64,000 bases of DNA from Cyclobacterium sp. 1_MG-2023. GTDB taxonomy: Bacteria > Bacteroidota > Bacteroidia > Cytophagales > Cyclobacteriaceae. Location: contig NZ_JAUOPC010000005.1 in NCBI RefSeq assembly GCF_030546805.1, forward strand, positions 389,756-453,755, read 5' to 3'. Positions within the stretch are counted from its first letter, which is position 1; each line of letters opens with the position of its first letter. The notes below the pieces were generated by a model. That model was not told where the DNA came from. It did no database searches and saw only the letters and a list, made by a program, of their open reading frames with translations. The position numbers and the translations under genes were made by a program. Positions 52,933 through 61,507 of this stretch are shown here, piece after piece.

Positions 52933-53213
52933 TATTCATAAATATTAAAGTCAGAGATAATCTCGCTATAGGAACCGGATACCTGTTCTGTGTCCTCTTG
53001 GTATTCAAAATAATTGCTAACCACAAACACATTGGCACACAAGAGCATCACAATCACTGCCGCAACAGGCATCCATTGACTTTGTTGCTTTTGTAATTCC
53101 TTGCCTTTCCGCTCTCTAATTTTTTCTTTTATTTTCAACAAATTACCTTCCGGAGGTCGGACTTCTCCCACTCCTTCGAGGCTATTTAATATTTTATTTT
53201 TCCACGCTTCCAT
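52932..53213 (-). CDS. Small single-pass membrane protein, candidate anti-sigma factor
   Basis: The 93 aa protein has a basic cytoplasmic N-terminal half (ILNSLEGVGEVRPPEGNLLK, KIRERKGKELQKQQS) and one membrane segment (WMPVAAVIVMLLCANVFVV), then a short acidic periplasmic tail. It sits 2 nt after the ECF sigma gene and before the Spy-like gene, the usual place of an anti-sigma partner. No family motif was recognised, so the anti-sigma role is positional inference. Confidence 0.75.
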   Translation of the reverse strand: MEAWKNKILNSLEGVGEVRPPEGNLLKIKEKIRERKGKELQKQQSQWMPVAAVIVMLLCANVFVVSNYFEYQEDTEQVSGSYSEIISDFNIYE

Positions 53214-53215
53214 AA

Positions 53216-53836
53216 TTACTTTGACGTATTTTTTTTGAAATTCCCTCGCTCAGGATAAAATTTTTCTAGTTTTTCACGCATAGATGCCTTTGCTCTTTGC
53301 AACAATGATTCTACAGATTTTCTACTGACCTCCATAATATCAGCCACCTTCTGCTGTGGTAGGCCATCGATCTGCGTCAGGATAAAAACTGTTTTTTGAT
53401 TTTCTGTTAACTCATCCAAGACCTTGAATAGCAGTTTACCATCTTCGGCATTTTCAAGTTTCACTCCGGGATGAACGAAATCTACCGGCTCTACAATGGT
53501 CTCACCTGTATCTTTACTGAAAATAGACGAAAAAATGCCTTTCCGCTTTAGACTATTTTTCTTTCGCAGAAAATCCAGAGATTTATTGACGGTAATTCTA
53601 TAAATCCAAGTACTGACAGAGGCATCATTTTTAAATTTACCTGCGGCTTCAAAAAGTGTGATAAAAACATCTTGCAGTACCTCTTCAGCATCTTGTTCGT
53701 TTTTGGTATAACTTATGGCTGTAGAATAAACTCTAGGCGAATACTTATTGTAGAAATAGTCAAGAGGTTTTTCATTTCCTCCTGCCATTTCCAATAGCAT
53801 CTGGTCTTCTTCATAAAGGGGCCTGTCCTTAGTCAT
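53216..53836 (-). CDS. ECF RNA polymerase sigma factor
   Basis: The 206 aa ECF sigma-70. Region 2: LDYFYNKYSPRVYSTAISYT with NEQDAEEVLQDVFITLFE; a linker containing FSSIFSKDTGE; region 4: LDELTENQKTVFILTQIDGL with QQKVADIMEVSRKSVESLLQ. ATG 53836 is used; the frame extends to a TTG at 53854. It opens a compact operon down to SCO1, whose products are mostly membrane-bound, so it probably controls an envelope or metal response. Confidence 0.93.
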   Translation of the reverse strand: MTKDRPLYEEDQMLLEMAGGNEKPLDYFYNKYSPRVYSTAISYTKNEQDAEEVLQDVFITLFEAAGKFKNDASVSTWIYRITVNKSLDFLRKKNSLKRKGIFSSIFSKDTGETIVEPVDFVHPGVKLENAEDGKLLFKVLDELTENQKTVFILTQIDGLPQQKVADIMEVSRKSVESLLQRAKASMREKLEKFYPERGNFKKNTSK

Positions 53837-53900
53837 TCTTTTTAATCTGGACAAAATTCATTTTACTTAAGGAAATCAATAATCGCAAATAATAAACCCA

Positions 53901-54929
53901 TTATAGTCGCTCGTCACTTTTATAAACAGTATTTAAATGACTTTGTTGCTGAAGCCTTGGGTCTTTAGACTTTATTAGTACAGGTCTATTTTCGAAAATT
54001 TCTTCGCATCTATCTAAGGTTTCAGTCTCCAAACGCTCCAAGGCCTCATTCGTGTAAAAGCTAAGGTGGGGAAATAGCAAAACATTTCCCATGGTATAAA
54101 GCTTTTTTAATGGGTGAAACTCCTGATTTAAAGGCTCATTGCTATAAACATCCAAAGCAGCACCTGCCAACTGCTCTTTTTCCAATGCCTGCAACAATTC
54201 CTCTTCATCTATCAGGGCACCTCGAGCTGTATTAATAATAATAGCAGTCTTTTTAATCTTTGCCAACTCTTCCCTACCAAGCATATGGTGGGTCTCATTG
54301 GTCAACACGGCATGCAATGATATAAAATCACTCTCTTTCAATAAAGTATTGAGTGCCTCAACTTTAACAATCCCTTTTTCTGCCAATTCATCCCTGGATT
54401 TATAAGGATCATATCCAATTACTTTGGCATTGAATCCCAAACCGGCCATCCTTGCCATACTCGAACCTATTTTGCCACAACCTATTATACCCAAGGTTTT
54501 GCCTGAAACATCCTGTCCTAGCCACCTTTGTGTGGGCCATGCCCAAGCATAGCTGCTCATCTGATGTTGGATTGTAGGGATCTTTTTTATCAAAGCCAAC
54601 AACATGGCAAAGGCACCCTCTGCTACAGTTTCTTCTGCGTATTCAGGAACATTCACCACCACAACGCCCTTATTATTGGCCGCAGTTATGTCTATGGCAT
54701 CTATACCCACTCCATATTTGATAATGGCCTTTAGCTTGGTAGAAGCTTCTATAACTTGTTTACTTATCGTAGTGTAACACATCAACAACAGGTCACAGTC
54801 CCTAACCTCTTCCAAAAGCAACTCTTCACTTAATCCTTCAGGTAAAAGAACAAGTTCATGCCCTTTTGCCTCTAGTTCTCTATCGACCAGTGGAAGTTCA
54901 AGCTCTTTATCTGTCCTTACAATTTTCAT
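53901..54929 (-). CDS. D-isomer-specific 2-hydroxyacid dehydrogenase (phosphoglycerate-dehydrogenase-like)
   Basis: NAD-dependent dehydrogenase of 342 aa. The NAD-binding domain has the glycine motif LGIIGCGKIGSSMARM; catalytic residues are Arg in NTARGALIDEEELLQAL, Glu in the NEPL region and His in FPHLSFYTNEALERL. The N-terminal half matches the C-terminal-binding-protein-like branch (YGVGIDAIDITAANNKGV, VPEYAEETVAEGAFAML). The substrate is unknown. Appears monocistronic. Confidence 0.9.
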   Translation of the reverse strand: MKIVRTDKELELPLVDRELEAKGHELVLLPEGLSEELLLEEVRDCDLLLMCYTTISKQVIEASTKLKAIIKYGVGIDAIDITAANNKGVVVVNVPEYAEETVAEGAFAMLLALIKKIPTIQHQMSSYAWAWPTQRWLGQDVSGKTLGIIGCGKIGSSMARMAGLGFNAKVIGYDPYKSRDELAEKGIVKVEALNTLLKESDFISLHAVLTNETHHMLGREELAKIKKTAIIINTARGALIDEEELLQALEKEQLAGAALDVYSNEPLNQEFHPLKKLYTMGNVLLFPHLSFYTNEALERLETETLDRCEEIFENRPVLIKSKDPRLQQQSHLNTVYKSDERL

Positions 54930-55006
54930 ACATTAAAAAATTCTAATAAGAAATCTCGCTCCAGGGGGACCCAATTATCCTTCATCTCATTTACCTACTT
55001 AAGGTG

Positions 55007-55903
55007 TCACATGACCCTAACTTTATAAATTTTCTTATCTGTTAGCGCTAAAGTATCTTTCTTCGGTAGGTGCATATAAATATGATGGGTCCACCAACTT
55101 ATCTCTCCTTTGGTGTACACAAGCTCACCTGTTTGCGCGTTCAAATTTACTGATTTGACATGATGAACACCTTCAAGTGCCGGAAAAGGAGAAAATATTG
55201 AACGATTAATATCAAACTGCCACACACTATTGGTAGTGGACAATAGCAACCGACTATCATCGGTAAGAAACAAATCATGACCGCTTTCATCAGGGATTTC
55301 CCATTCATTGACTTGCTTTAACCAAGGCGCTGAACTGTCCCAGTCCTCGAGCTTATACTCACGCAACAGATCGAATCCCAAAGCAAACAAACTATTATTT
55401 TCCTCATCCCATACCACTCCGTGGCCTGAGTATAAACTGTCATTAAACAATATGCTATCAGAATGATCCAAGTCATATAGTCTAATGGAATTTCCATTCT
55501 CTGCTGTAGACAAAGCCACCACCAATTTATTTCCGGGCAGGTATTCTGCAGAATGGGCATTGGGGGCATGCGCATAAAAAACGGTCTTCTTATCGTCTCT
55601 GTTCACTAAGGCCACACCTCCACTAGAAGAAGTTATTAATATTTGATTTTCCCCCACAGGTTTGCATTCATCTGTGGTTTTAAAATAATCATGAAAGTTT
55701 TCAGGCAGCCCTTCAGACATGGATGCTGTCCATTCCCAAACCTTAGCAAACCCAAGTGAATCAGCCGCTTCCTTTTCAAATACTGCCACTTCCTCATCTC
55801 CACAAGTGATCAACTGTGAAAATCCGTGATTAGTGTTTGTATTATTATTCCCTGTGCAGGAATAGAGCCATAAAATTGATATAAGAAGGGGAAATAGTTT
55901 CAT
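55007..55903 (-). CDS. DUF6528-like lipoprotein with propeller fold
   Basis: The 298 aa lipoprotein has an N-terminal leader with lipobox (LWLYSC). It shows repeated strand patterns of a WD/NHL-like propeller (QILITSSSGGVALVNRDD, AHSAEYLPGNKLVVALSTAE, IRLYDLDHSDSI, GHGVVWDEENNSLFALGFD, LLREYKLEDWDSS). These are the features of DUF6528 proteins of Bacteroidota, function unknown. The ATG 55903 (MKLFPLLIS) is chosen because the lipobox lies 15 residues later; an upstream in-frame start adds only 14 residues. Confidence 0.72.
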   Translation of the reverse strand: MKLFPLLISILWLYSCTGNNNTNTNHGFSQLITCGDEEVAVFEKEAADSLGFAKVWEWTASMSEGLPENFHDYFKTTDECKPVGENQILITSSSGGVALVNRDDKKTVFYAHAPNAHSAEYLPGNKLVVALSTAENGNSIRLYDLDHSDSILFNDSLYSGHGVVWDEENNSLFALGFDLLREYKLEDWDSSAPWLKQVNEWEIPDESGHDLFLTDDSRLLLSTTNSVWQFDINRSIFSPFPALEGVHHVKSVNLNAQTGELVYTKGEISWWTHHIYMHLPKKDTLALTDKKIYKVRVM

Positions 55904-56005
55904 GGTTTTCAAAGCTTGAATAGGCATATCTAGTAGGAATAGCAATTTTTATGAATGATTGATGATTTGTCGGGTGATATTAATTCAATTTTTAAGCTTG
56001 GGCAC

Positions 56006-56716
56006 CTACATTACTTTTTCCCCTATAATTCCTACCAAAAACCCCAGTATAGCCCCCAAAGAAGAAAGGTAATTATTTTTCAACTTACTTTCAGGAATAA
56101 TGTCTTGGATTAACAAATATAAAATACCTCCACTTGCAAAGGCCATCAATTGTGCGGTCAAATCAGGATAATCACTTAAGTAAAAATGACCTACCAAAGC
56201 ACCAGCAATTCCTGAAAAGCTTAATAATGAAAATATCAGCAATGTTTTGGTGACTGTAAATCCGCTCAAAACCAAATCTCTAAAAGAATTAAAAGCTTCA
56301 GGAAGATTTTGTAAACCTATAAAAACAGCCAAAAGGGTAGCCATTTCCGGGTTAATGGCAAAGGTAGCCCCCAAAGCAATCGATTCGGGGATAAAGTCCA
56401 TCACCATGGCCAATAAAGTAGCCATTTGTCCACCCTTTTTGGCCAAATACCAATCAATCGCCATAAACAATATTGCTCCAATTAGGAAGGAGGCCACCAT
56501 TGGAAGAAGCTCCAGTTCTTCCATGCCTTTTGGAATAAGCACCAAAGCCAATGCAGACAATATTATTCCTGCACCAAAGGACATCAAGGCATGAATTATC
56601 TCATATTTAATGGGCTTCTCTTTGATATGGTGACTAAAATAATTGGCTAAAAGACCACCAATAAAAACAGTAATCCCCGAGAATCCCGAAAAAAGAATGA
56701 GTTTTTGTATCATCAT
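56006..56716 (-). CDS. ZIP-family metal transporter
   Basis: The 236 aa inner-membrane transporter of Zn(II)/Fe(II) type has eight hydrophobic segments. The conserved metal-binding helices are readable: MDFIPESIALGATFAI (ZIP helix IV, with Asp, Pro, Glu, Ser) and GLQNLPEAFNSFRDLVL (helix V, with Asn, Pro, Glu). The usual His of helix IV is replaced by Asp, as in some bacterial ZIP proteins. The gene is monocistronic. Confidence 0.85.
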   Translation of the reverse strand: MMIQKLILFSGFSGITVFIGGLLANYFSHHIKEKPIKYEIIHALMSFGAGIILSALALVLIPKGMEELELLPMVASFLIGAILFMAIDWYLAKKGGQMATLLAMVMDFIPESIALGATFAINPEMATLLAVFIGLQNLPEAFNSFRDLVLSGFTVTKTLLIFSLLSFSGIAGALVGHFYLSDYPDLTAQLMAFASGGILYLLIQDIIPESKLKNNYLSSLGAILGFLVGIIGEKVM

Positions 56717-56879
56717 CTATAAACTTAGCCTGACCCAAATAATCTATGACACACAAATTAAGCAATCATTCTACCAAATGAAAACATCAAAGCCTTTGTT
56801 CTGTTTCCCAGCTTCCTTTCTGATATTAGTTGAAGACTTAAAACCAATAAGCCCATAAAATTTAAGAGGACTCAGCACC

Positions 56880-57968
56880 TTAAGGCAAAGGAATTTTACA
56901 AAGTTTTGACATGGTCATTAACTCCTCAAGGATCATATGATGCACAGGAATACCTTGTTTCATCCTTGAAGCAAAAGCTTCTCGCTCAGGATCTCCGGGA
57001 ACCAGCACTTTCCCTTCACTTTTCTGTGGTACAGCATTTCTCATGGTAACAATCCAATGATCCATACTCTCTTTGAAAGCCTTTAAATCCCTAAATCCTT
57101 CAATATCCCAAGCCATAAAGAAATGTCCAATTCCTTTCCCCACCTCCATTACTGGAATAGCAGAATGTATGGCGAAGGGCGTGGCAAAGGGTCCCCAATT
57201 GGCTCCACTTAAGACTGCAGTAAGGATATCAACTGCCGCTGCCAAACAGTATCCCTTATGCCCTGAGCCTTCTTTGGTACTTCCAAGTGGCAATAATGCG
57301 CCTCCATTGATCATCTTTTCAGGAGCTGTGGTGACCTCCCCTTTTTCATCCAGACACCAATTTTCAGGTATTGATTTCCCTTCCCTATGTGCAATTTCCA
57401 CCTTTCCATAAGCCACAGTGCTACTGGCAAAATCAATCACCACCTCCGGTTCATTTAAAGTGGGAAAGGCCATTGCCAAAGGGTTGGTTCCCAGCATTTT
57501 TTCCTTACCATTAAATGGGGCCACGCCTTTGGTGGTATTGGTCATGGACATTCCTATATAATCCTTTCGAGTGGCCATAAGTGGATAATAACCGGCTGCT
57601 CCATAATGGTTGGTATTACAAACTGCTATGGAGCCGGACCCATGTTGGCTGGTTTTTTCAATGGCCATTTGCATGGATTGAGGACCTACCACCAATCCCA
57701 AACCATTGTCCCCATCTATGGTGGCAACTGCATGTTTTTCCCGAAGGACCTTCAGCTTTGGTTTTGGGTTGATCCTGCCTGCCTTGAGTAAATCAAAATA
57801 GGTTTTCAATCTGGCTATTCCATGAGAATCAATCCCATGTTCATCGCTGTAAGCAAGCACATCTGCCGCAAGGACGGCCTCTTCGGGGGGCACATCAAGT
57901 GCTATAAAAACATTCCGAGTAAAGTCCCTTAGCGCTTGATGATTTATAGTAGTATATTTATTTGTCAT
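56880..57968 (-). CDS. Ldh-family NAD(P)-dependent oxidoreductase (malate/L-sulfolactate/ureidoglycolate type)
   Basis: Dehydrogenase of the malate/L-lactate (LDH2) family, about 362 aa. The family motifs are YSDEHGIDSHGIARLKTYFD, TIDGDNGLGLV, GSIAVCNTNHYGAAGYYPLMA, NPLAMAFPT, DFASSTVAYGKVEIAHREGK and LGSTKEGSGHKGYCLAAAVDIL. The start is set at ATG 57968 (MTNKYTT), since the 34 residues upstream in the frame are atypical for the family. The substrate cannot be set from sequence. Confidence 0.9.
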   Translation of the reverse strand: MTNKYTTINHQALRDFTRNVFIALDVPPEEAVLAADVLAYSDEHGIDSHGIARLKTYFDLLKAGRINPKPKLKVLREKHAVATIDGDNGLGLVVGPQSMQMAIEKTSQHGSGSIAVCNTNHYGAAGYYPLMATRKDYIGMSMTNTTKGVAPFNGKEKMLGTNPLAMAFPTLNEPEVVIDFASSTVAYGKVEIAHREGKSIPENWCLDEKGEVTTAPEKMINGGALLPLGSTKEGSGHKGYCLAAAVDILTAVLSGANWGPFATPFAIHSAIPVMEVGKGIGHFFMAWDIEGFRDLKAFKESMDHWIVTMRNAVPQKSEGKVLVPGDPEREAFASRMKQGIPVHHMILEELMTMSKLCKIPLP

Positions 57969-58046
57969 TGCTTCATTTGTTATTTCAACACCTGCCCATT
58001 TTTTATTGAAATAGCCCCTTTTAAAAAATTCATGTGAATCGCTAGG

Positions 58047-58087
58047 CATAAAAAAAATCCGATCAACCAAAAGGTCAACCGGATTTT
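58047..58087 (-). terminator. Terminator of the DUF1080 gene
   Basis: AAAATCCG (58054-58061) pairs with CGGATTTT (58080-58087); the inner arms pair only partly. On the minus strand the stem is followed by a T-rich tail. It lies 36 nt after the stop at 58123. Confidence 0.75.
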
Positions 58088-58122
58088 AAAAATTTTTTAA
58101 TGATATATAAAAACAATACTCA

Positions 58123-58752
58123 TTAAGGCAGGGGCTTAATCATTATGTCTTTGTAATAAACCACGCTTTTGGGATCGTGGGCCTGAAGTGCCACGGTTCC
58201 ATGACTTAACCTTTTACCACTGTCACCAATTTCTCCTCTATCTGTTTTTTCATTGAACTCATTGATCACTTCCCCATTGATTTTAACGGTTACATCATCA
58301 CCCTGAACGATGATGTGTTGGGTATACCATTCGTTATCTTTAACAAAAGTTTCTTTTACATCTTTAAAGCTGTAAACACTACCGGTTTTCCTCCAATCAC
58401 CCTGCGTTTGATTGACCTGAATTTCATAGCCTTTACTTGGCCATCCGTCTTCTTCAAACTCAGTATGAACAAAAATTCCGGAATTAGCCCCAGGCATGGT
58501 TTTTACCTGCATCTTCAATTCAAAGTTTTTAAAATCATGCTTTTTGTATTTGCCGGTGTAGAACATGTGGGACCTTGGCCCCTCCACCTTAATTACTCCA
58601 TCCACTATGCTGAATGATTCAGGATTTTCACTAAAAGACCAACCTTTAAATGATTTGCCATTAAAAAGCTCCTTCCAGCCTTTATCTGCTTTTTGAGCGG
58701 ACACGTTTAAGGAGATCAATGCACATATAACAATTGCTAAGATTCTTTTCAT
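58123..58752 (-). CDS. DUF1080 (3-keto-disaccharide hydrolase-type) secreted protein
   Basis: The 209 aa protein with a signal peptide (ILAIVICALISLNVSAQ) is a concanavalin-like beta-sandwich of the DUF1080 family, members of which cleave 3-keto-glucosides. Hallmarks: GWKELFNGKSFKGWSF, the central ELKMQVKTMPGANSGIFVH, GYEIQVNQTQGDWRKTGSVY and the closing HGTVALQAHDPKSVVYYKDI. Monocistronic with its own terminator. Whether the substrate is a 3-keto glycoside is not known. Confidence 0.88.
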   Translation of the reverse strand: MKRILAIVICALISLNVSAQKADKGWKELFNGKSFKGWSFSENPESFSIVDGVIKVEGPRSHMFYTGKYKKHDFKNFELKMQVKTMPGANSGIFVHTEFEEDGWPSKGYEIQVNQTQGDWRKTGSVYSFKDVKETFVKDNEWYTQHIIVQGDDVTVKINGEVINEFNEKTDRGEIGDSGKRLSHGTVALQAHDPKSVVYYKDIMIKPLP

Positions 58753-59042
58753 CGGATTTAATTTGGATTAGTATTGTTTAGGCGTTCAAATTAATACTTT
58801 CTTAGGGATATTTCAAGTATAGCATGTGAATCACTTTTCAAAATATTTTCAAACCAACAATTCAAAATAATTTGATTGCAGAATGAGAAATAATAAAATA
58901 TAAAAGTCAATTCTATCTCTTTCATCTCTTCTTTTTAAAATTAAATTCACCTAAAATGAATTCATGTAATTTTATCTTGAAAATAAAATTTTTGATTTCA
59001 GAATACTCACTGTATTTTAGGGAAATTTTAAAGTAATGTTTT

Positions 59043-59426
59043 ATGAGCCAGGTAGAAAAAACCAGTTATTCCAGAGAAGAGCTTCAGGAATTTGAATCGC
59101 TTATTAATGAAAAACTGTCCATCGCTAAAGACGAGTTGAATCAATTGAAACGTTCTTTAAGTAAACAAAATGACAGTGGAACTGAAAACACGGCCTCCAC
59201 ATCAAAGCTACTTGAAGACGGAGCTGACACGCTTGAAAGAGAGAGCCTAAGTCAATTGGCTGCGAGGCAACAAAAATTTATTATTAATCTCGAAAATGCC
59301 CTGAGAAGGATAAAAAATGGGACTTATGGGGTATGTGTAGACACAGGAAAACTCATAAGCAAGGAAAGGTTAAAGGCCGTCCCCCATACCATGCACAGTA
59401 TTGAAGCAAAATTAGGCAAAAAATAA
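59043..59426 (+). CDS. DksA/TraR-family protein with degenerate zinc finger
   Basis: The 127 aa protein has a coiled-coil N-terminal part and the C-terminal DksA region (LENALRRIKNGTYGVCVDTG then KLISKERLKAVPHTMHS). Of the four cysteines of the classic zinc finger only one remains (VCVDTGKLIS), a variant common in Bacteroidota DksA-like proteins. It may still bind RNA polymerase through its coiled coil. Only 2 nt separate it from scpB, so the two are co-transcribed. Confidence 0.82.
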   Translation: MSQVEKTSYSREELQEFESLINEKLSIAKDELNQLKRSLSKQNDSGTENTASTSKLLEDGADTLERESLSQLAARQQKFIINLENALRRIKNGTYGVCVDTGKLISKERLKAVPHTMHSIEAKLGKK

Positions 59427-59428
59427 GC

Positions 59429-59989
59429 GTGGACTTTTTACCCAGACATATAGAAGCATTAATATTTTGTTCTCCGGAGCCCCTTGGCATCAAGGAAATT
59501 CAAAAATGTCTCGCAGAAATGTTTGAGACAGAAATTCCTATGGCGCACTTAGAAGAAGCACTGGAGGAACTGACCAACAAATACCTTTCTGATGATTTTT
59601 CATTCAGCTTGGAAAATTTGGCAGGAGGCTACCAGTTTTTGACAAAGCCGGCCTACCTCAGCAGTGTAGCCATCCTGCAAAAACACCAATCACAAAAGAG
59701 ACTTTCCAATGCTCAATTGGAAACCCTTTCTATTATTGCCTATAAACAGCCCATCACTAAATCTGAAATGGAGCAAATTAGAGGTGTCAATTGTGATTAT
59801 TCTGTACAAAAACTCCTTGAAAAGTCGCTGGTAGCCATAAAAGGAAAGTCTGATGGACTGGGAAGGCCCATTCTATATGGCACCAGTCCAAAGTTCATGG
59901 AATACTTTGGCATTAATGATTTAAGCGAACTTCCACAACCTAAGGATTTCAAAGCGGAAGAAAATGAAATTGGAAATCAATCGGATTGA
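59429..59989 (+). CDS. scpB: Segregation and condensation protein B
   Basis: ScpB is the winged-helix kleisin partner in the SMC-ScpAB condensin complex for chromosome segregation. The 186 aa protein shows LPRHIEALIFCSPEPLGIKE, the winged-helix element LSNAQLETLSIIAYKQPITKS with MEQIRGVNCDYSVQKLLEKS, and GRPILYGTSPKFMEYFG. The start codon is GTG at 59429, 2 nt after the DksA-like stop; no nearby ATG gives the family N-terminus. Confidence 0.93.
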   Translation: MDFLPRHIEALIFCSPEPLGIKEIQKCLAEMFETEIPMAHLEEALEELTNKYLSDDFSFSLENLAGGYQFLTKPAYLSSVAILQKHQSQKRLSNAQLETLSIIAYKQPITKSEMEQIRGVNCDYSVQKLLEKSLVAIKGKSDGLGRPILYGTSPKFMEYFGINDLSELPQPKDFKAEENEIGNQSD

Positions 59990-59998
59990 TTTCTCCTG

Positions 59999-60034
59999 TT
60001 TGATGTAATTATTTAATAAATAGCACTAAATTTG
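59999..60034 (+). promoter_or_regulatory. Promoter candidate for the pseudouridine synthase gene
   Basis: TTTG at 59999-60002 and TAAATTTG at 60027-60034 match the Bacteroidota -33 and TAnnTTTG -7 elements, with 24 nt between them, slightly longer than usual. The 5' leader (about 80 nt) then contains a small hairpin (TAAGGT-aaagtc-ACCTTA). Confidence 0.45.
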
Positions 60035-60121
60035 CATCCGCTTTGAAACTTAAGGTAAAGTCACCTTAGGCTCAAGCCATTACATTCGTATATTTTAATA
60101 CAGCAGAGATGCTGCAAGCTT

Positions 60122-61162
60122 ATGAAAAAATTCAACAATAGGTCCGAAAGGTCTCCTAAAAATTCAAAAGGAGAGTCGACCAACTCCGGGAAACGTAGTT
60201 CTTACGATAAAAAAAAGGAGCCTAGCTCCAAAATCCCTGAAGAAAAAACTGAATACAAAGGAAGGGGACGCAATCAAAAACCCATTTTTGGCAAAGCCGA
60301 AGACAAAGAAAGGAAGAAAAAGCCTTTCAAAAAGCCTTTTTCACCTCTCAAGAGCGGAAAAAATAAATCAGAGGCTCAACCGCAGTACAACCTTAAAAGC
60401 ATTCAAAAATCCGGGCATAAGGAATCTGATGAAATCAGATTGAATAAGTTCATTGCCAATGCCGGCATTTGTTCCAGAAGAGATGCAGACAAACTCATTG
60501 AAAATGGGGAAATCTCCGTGAATGGGAAAGTGGTAAATGAAATGGGTTATAAGGTGCTTAGAAAAGACCGTGTGGTATACAAGGGAAAATCCATACGTCC
60601 TGAAAAACCTGTTTATATTTTACTTAATAAACCAAAGGATTTTATTACCACCACTGATGACCCCTTTGAACGAAAAACAGTCATGCACTTGGTAGAAAAT
60701 GCCTGTGAAGAACGACTTTTCCCTGTAGGCAGGTTGGATAGAAATACCACCGGACTTTTACTTTTCACCAATGATGGAGAACTATCTGCCAAACTCACCC
60801 ACCCTTCTTATGAGATCAAAAAAATCTACCAGGTAACCTTGGATAAACCCATTGCCAAAAATGATGTGGAGGCGATTCTTGAAGGGGTTACATTAGAAGA
60901 CGGACTTACTGAAGTTGATGATCTTCAAGTTTTGTCTAAGGACAGAACCATCATGGGTATAGAAATTCATTCCGGTAAAAACAGAATTGTACGTAGGATA
61001 TTTGCCCATTTCGGTTACGAAGTCATCGCCCTAGACAGGGTAACCTTTGCCGGATTAAGCAAAAAAGACATTCCAAGAGGTAATTATCGATTCCTCGAAG
61101 AAAAAGAAGTGATTAATCTTAAATTTCTCAACAAAAGAAAAAATAAAAAGCGACCTAAATAG
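60122..61162 (+). CDS. rluB: rRNA pseudouridine synthase (RluB/RsuA family)
   Basis: Enzyme that isomerises uridine in ribosomal RNA. The 346 aa protein has a long basic, low-complexity N-terminal extension (about residues 1-105, rich in K, R, S), an S4 RNA-binding domain (IRLNKFIANAGICSRRDADK, EISVNGKVVNEMGYKV) and the catalytic domain with GRLDRNTTGLLLFTNDGE, whose Asp is the nucleophile, and GKNRIVRRIFAHFGYEV. The 23S versus 16S target is not certain, so RluB is preferred by similarity. Its terminator overlaps the stop codon. Confidence 0.9.
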   Translation: MKKFNNRSERSPKNSKGESTNSGKRSSYDKKKEPSSKIPEEKTEYKGRGRNQKPIFGKAEDKERKKKPFKKPFSPLKSGKNKSEAQPQYNLKSIQKSGHKESDEIRLNKFIANAGICSRRDADKLIENGEISVNGKVVNEMGYKVLRKDRVVYKGKSIRPEKPVYILLNKPKDFITTTDDPFERKTVMHLVENACEERLFPVGRLDRNTTGLLLFTNDGELSAKLTHPSYEIKKIYQVTLDKPIAKNDVEAILEGVTLEDGLTEVDDLQVLSKDRTIMGIEIHSGKNRIVRRIFAHFGYEVIALDRVTFAGLSKKDIPRGNYRFLEEKEVINLKFLNKRKNKKRPK

Positions 61163-61173
61163 TCGCTTTTTTT
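61146..61173 (+). terminator. Terminator overlapping the rluB stop codon
   Basis: AAAAGCGAC (61146-61154) pairs with GTCGCTTTT (61162-61170), with further T to 61173. The upstream arm lies inside the coding region and the loop carries most of the stop codon (61160-61162). Confidence 0.85.
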
Positions 61174-61220
61174 CTAGCATGGTTTTGGCTGTAATTGATC
61201 AGAAATAAAACTGATTAATT

Positions 61221-61502
61221 ATGAAAGCCATCTGGAAAGGAAAAACACTCGCAGCATCTGATGAGACGGTATTTTTGGAAAACAACCATTATTTTCCGCA
61301 TGCGTCTCTAAACAGGCAATTTTTTGAAATCTCTCAGACTACCTCTGATTGCCCTTGGAAAGGAAGAGCGAATTATTACCATATCCGTGTTGGGGAGGAC
61401 ACCAATCTTGATGCTGCCTGGCATTACCCTGAACCAAAAGAAGCTGCAAGGGAAATAAAAGACCATGTGGCTTTCTGGAAAGGCGTAGAGATCAAAGAAT
61501 AA
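61221..61502 (+). CDS. DUF427-family protein
   Basis: The 93 aa soluble protein is of the DUF427 type, with MKAIWKGKTLAASDETVFLE at the start, the core YFPHASLNRQFFEISQTTSDCPWKGRANYY (split here around Cys-Pro-Trp), then AAWHYPEPKEAAREIKDHVAFW. Function is unknown. It is 5 nt upstream of a flavin disulfide reductase gene and in the same unit. Confidence 0.88.
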   Translation: MKAIWKGKTLAASDETVFLENNHYFPHASLNRQFFEISQTTSDCPWKGRANYYHIRVGEDTNLDAAWHYPEPKEAAREIKDHVAFWKGVEIKE

Positions 61503-61507
61503 TCCCC

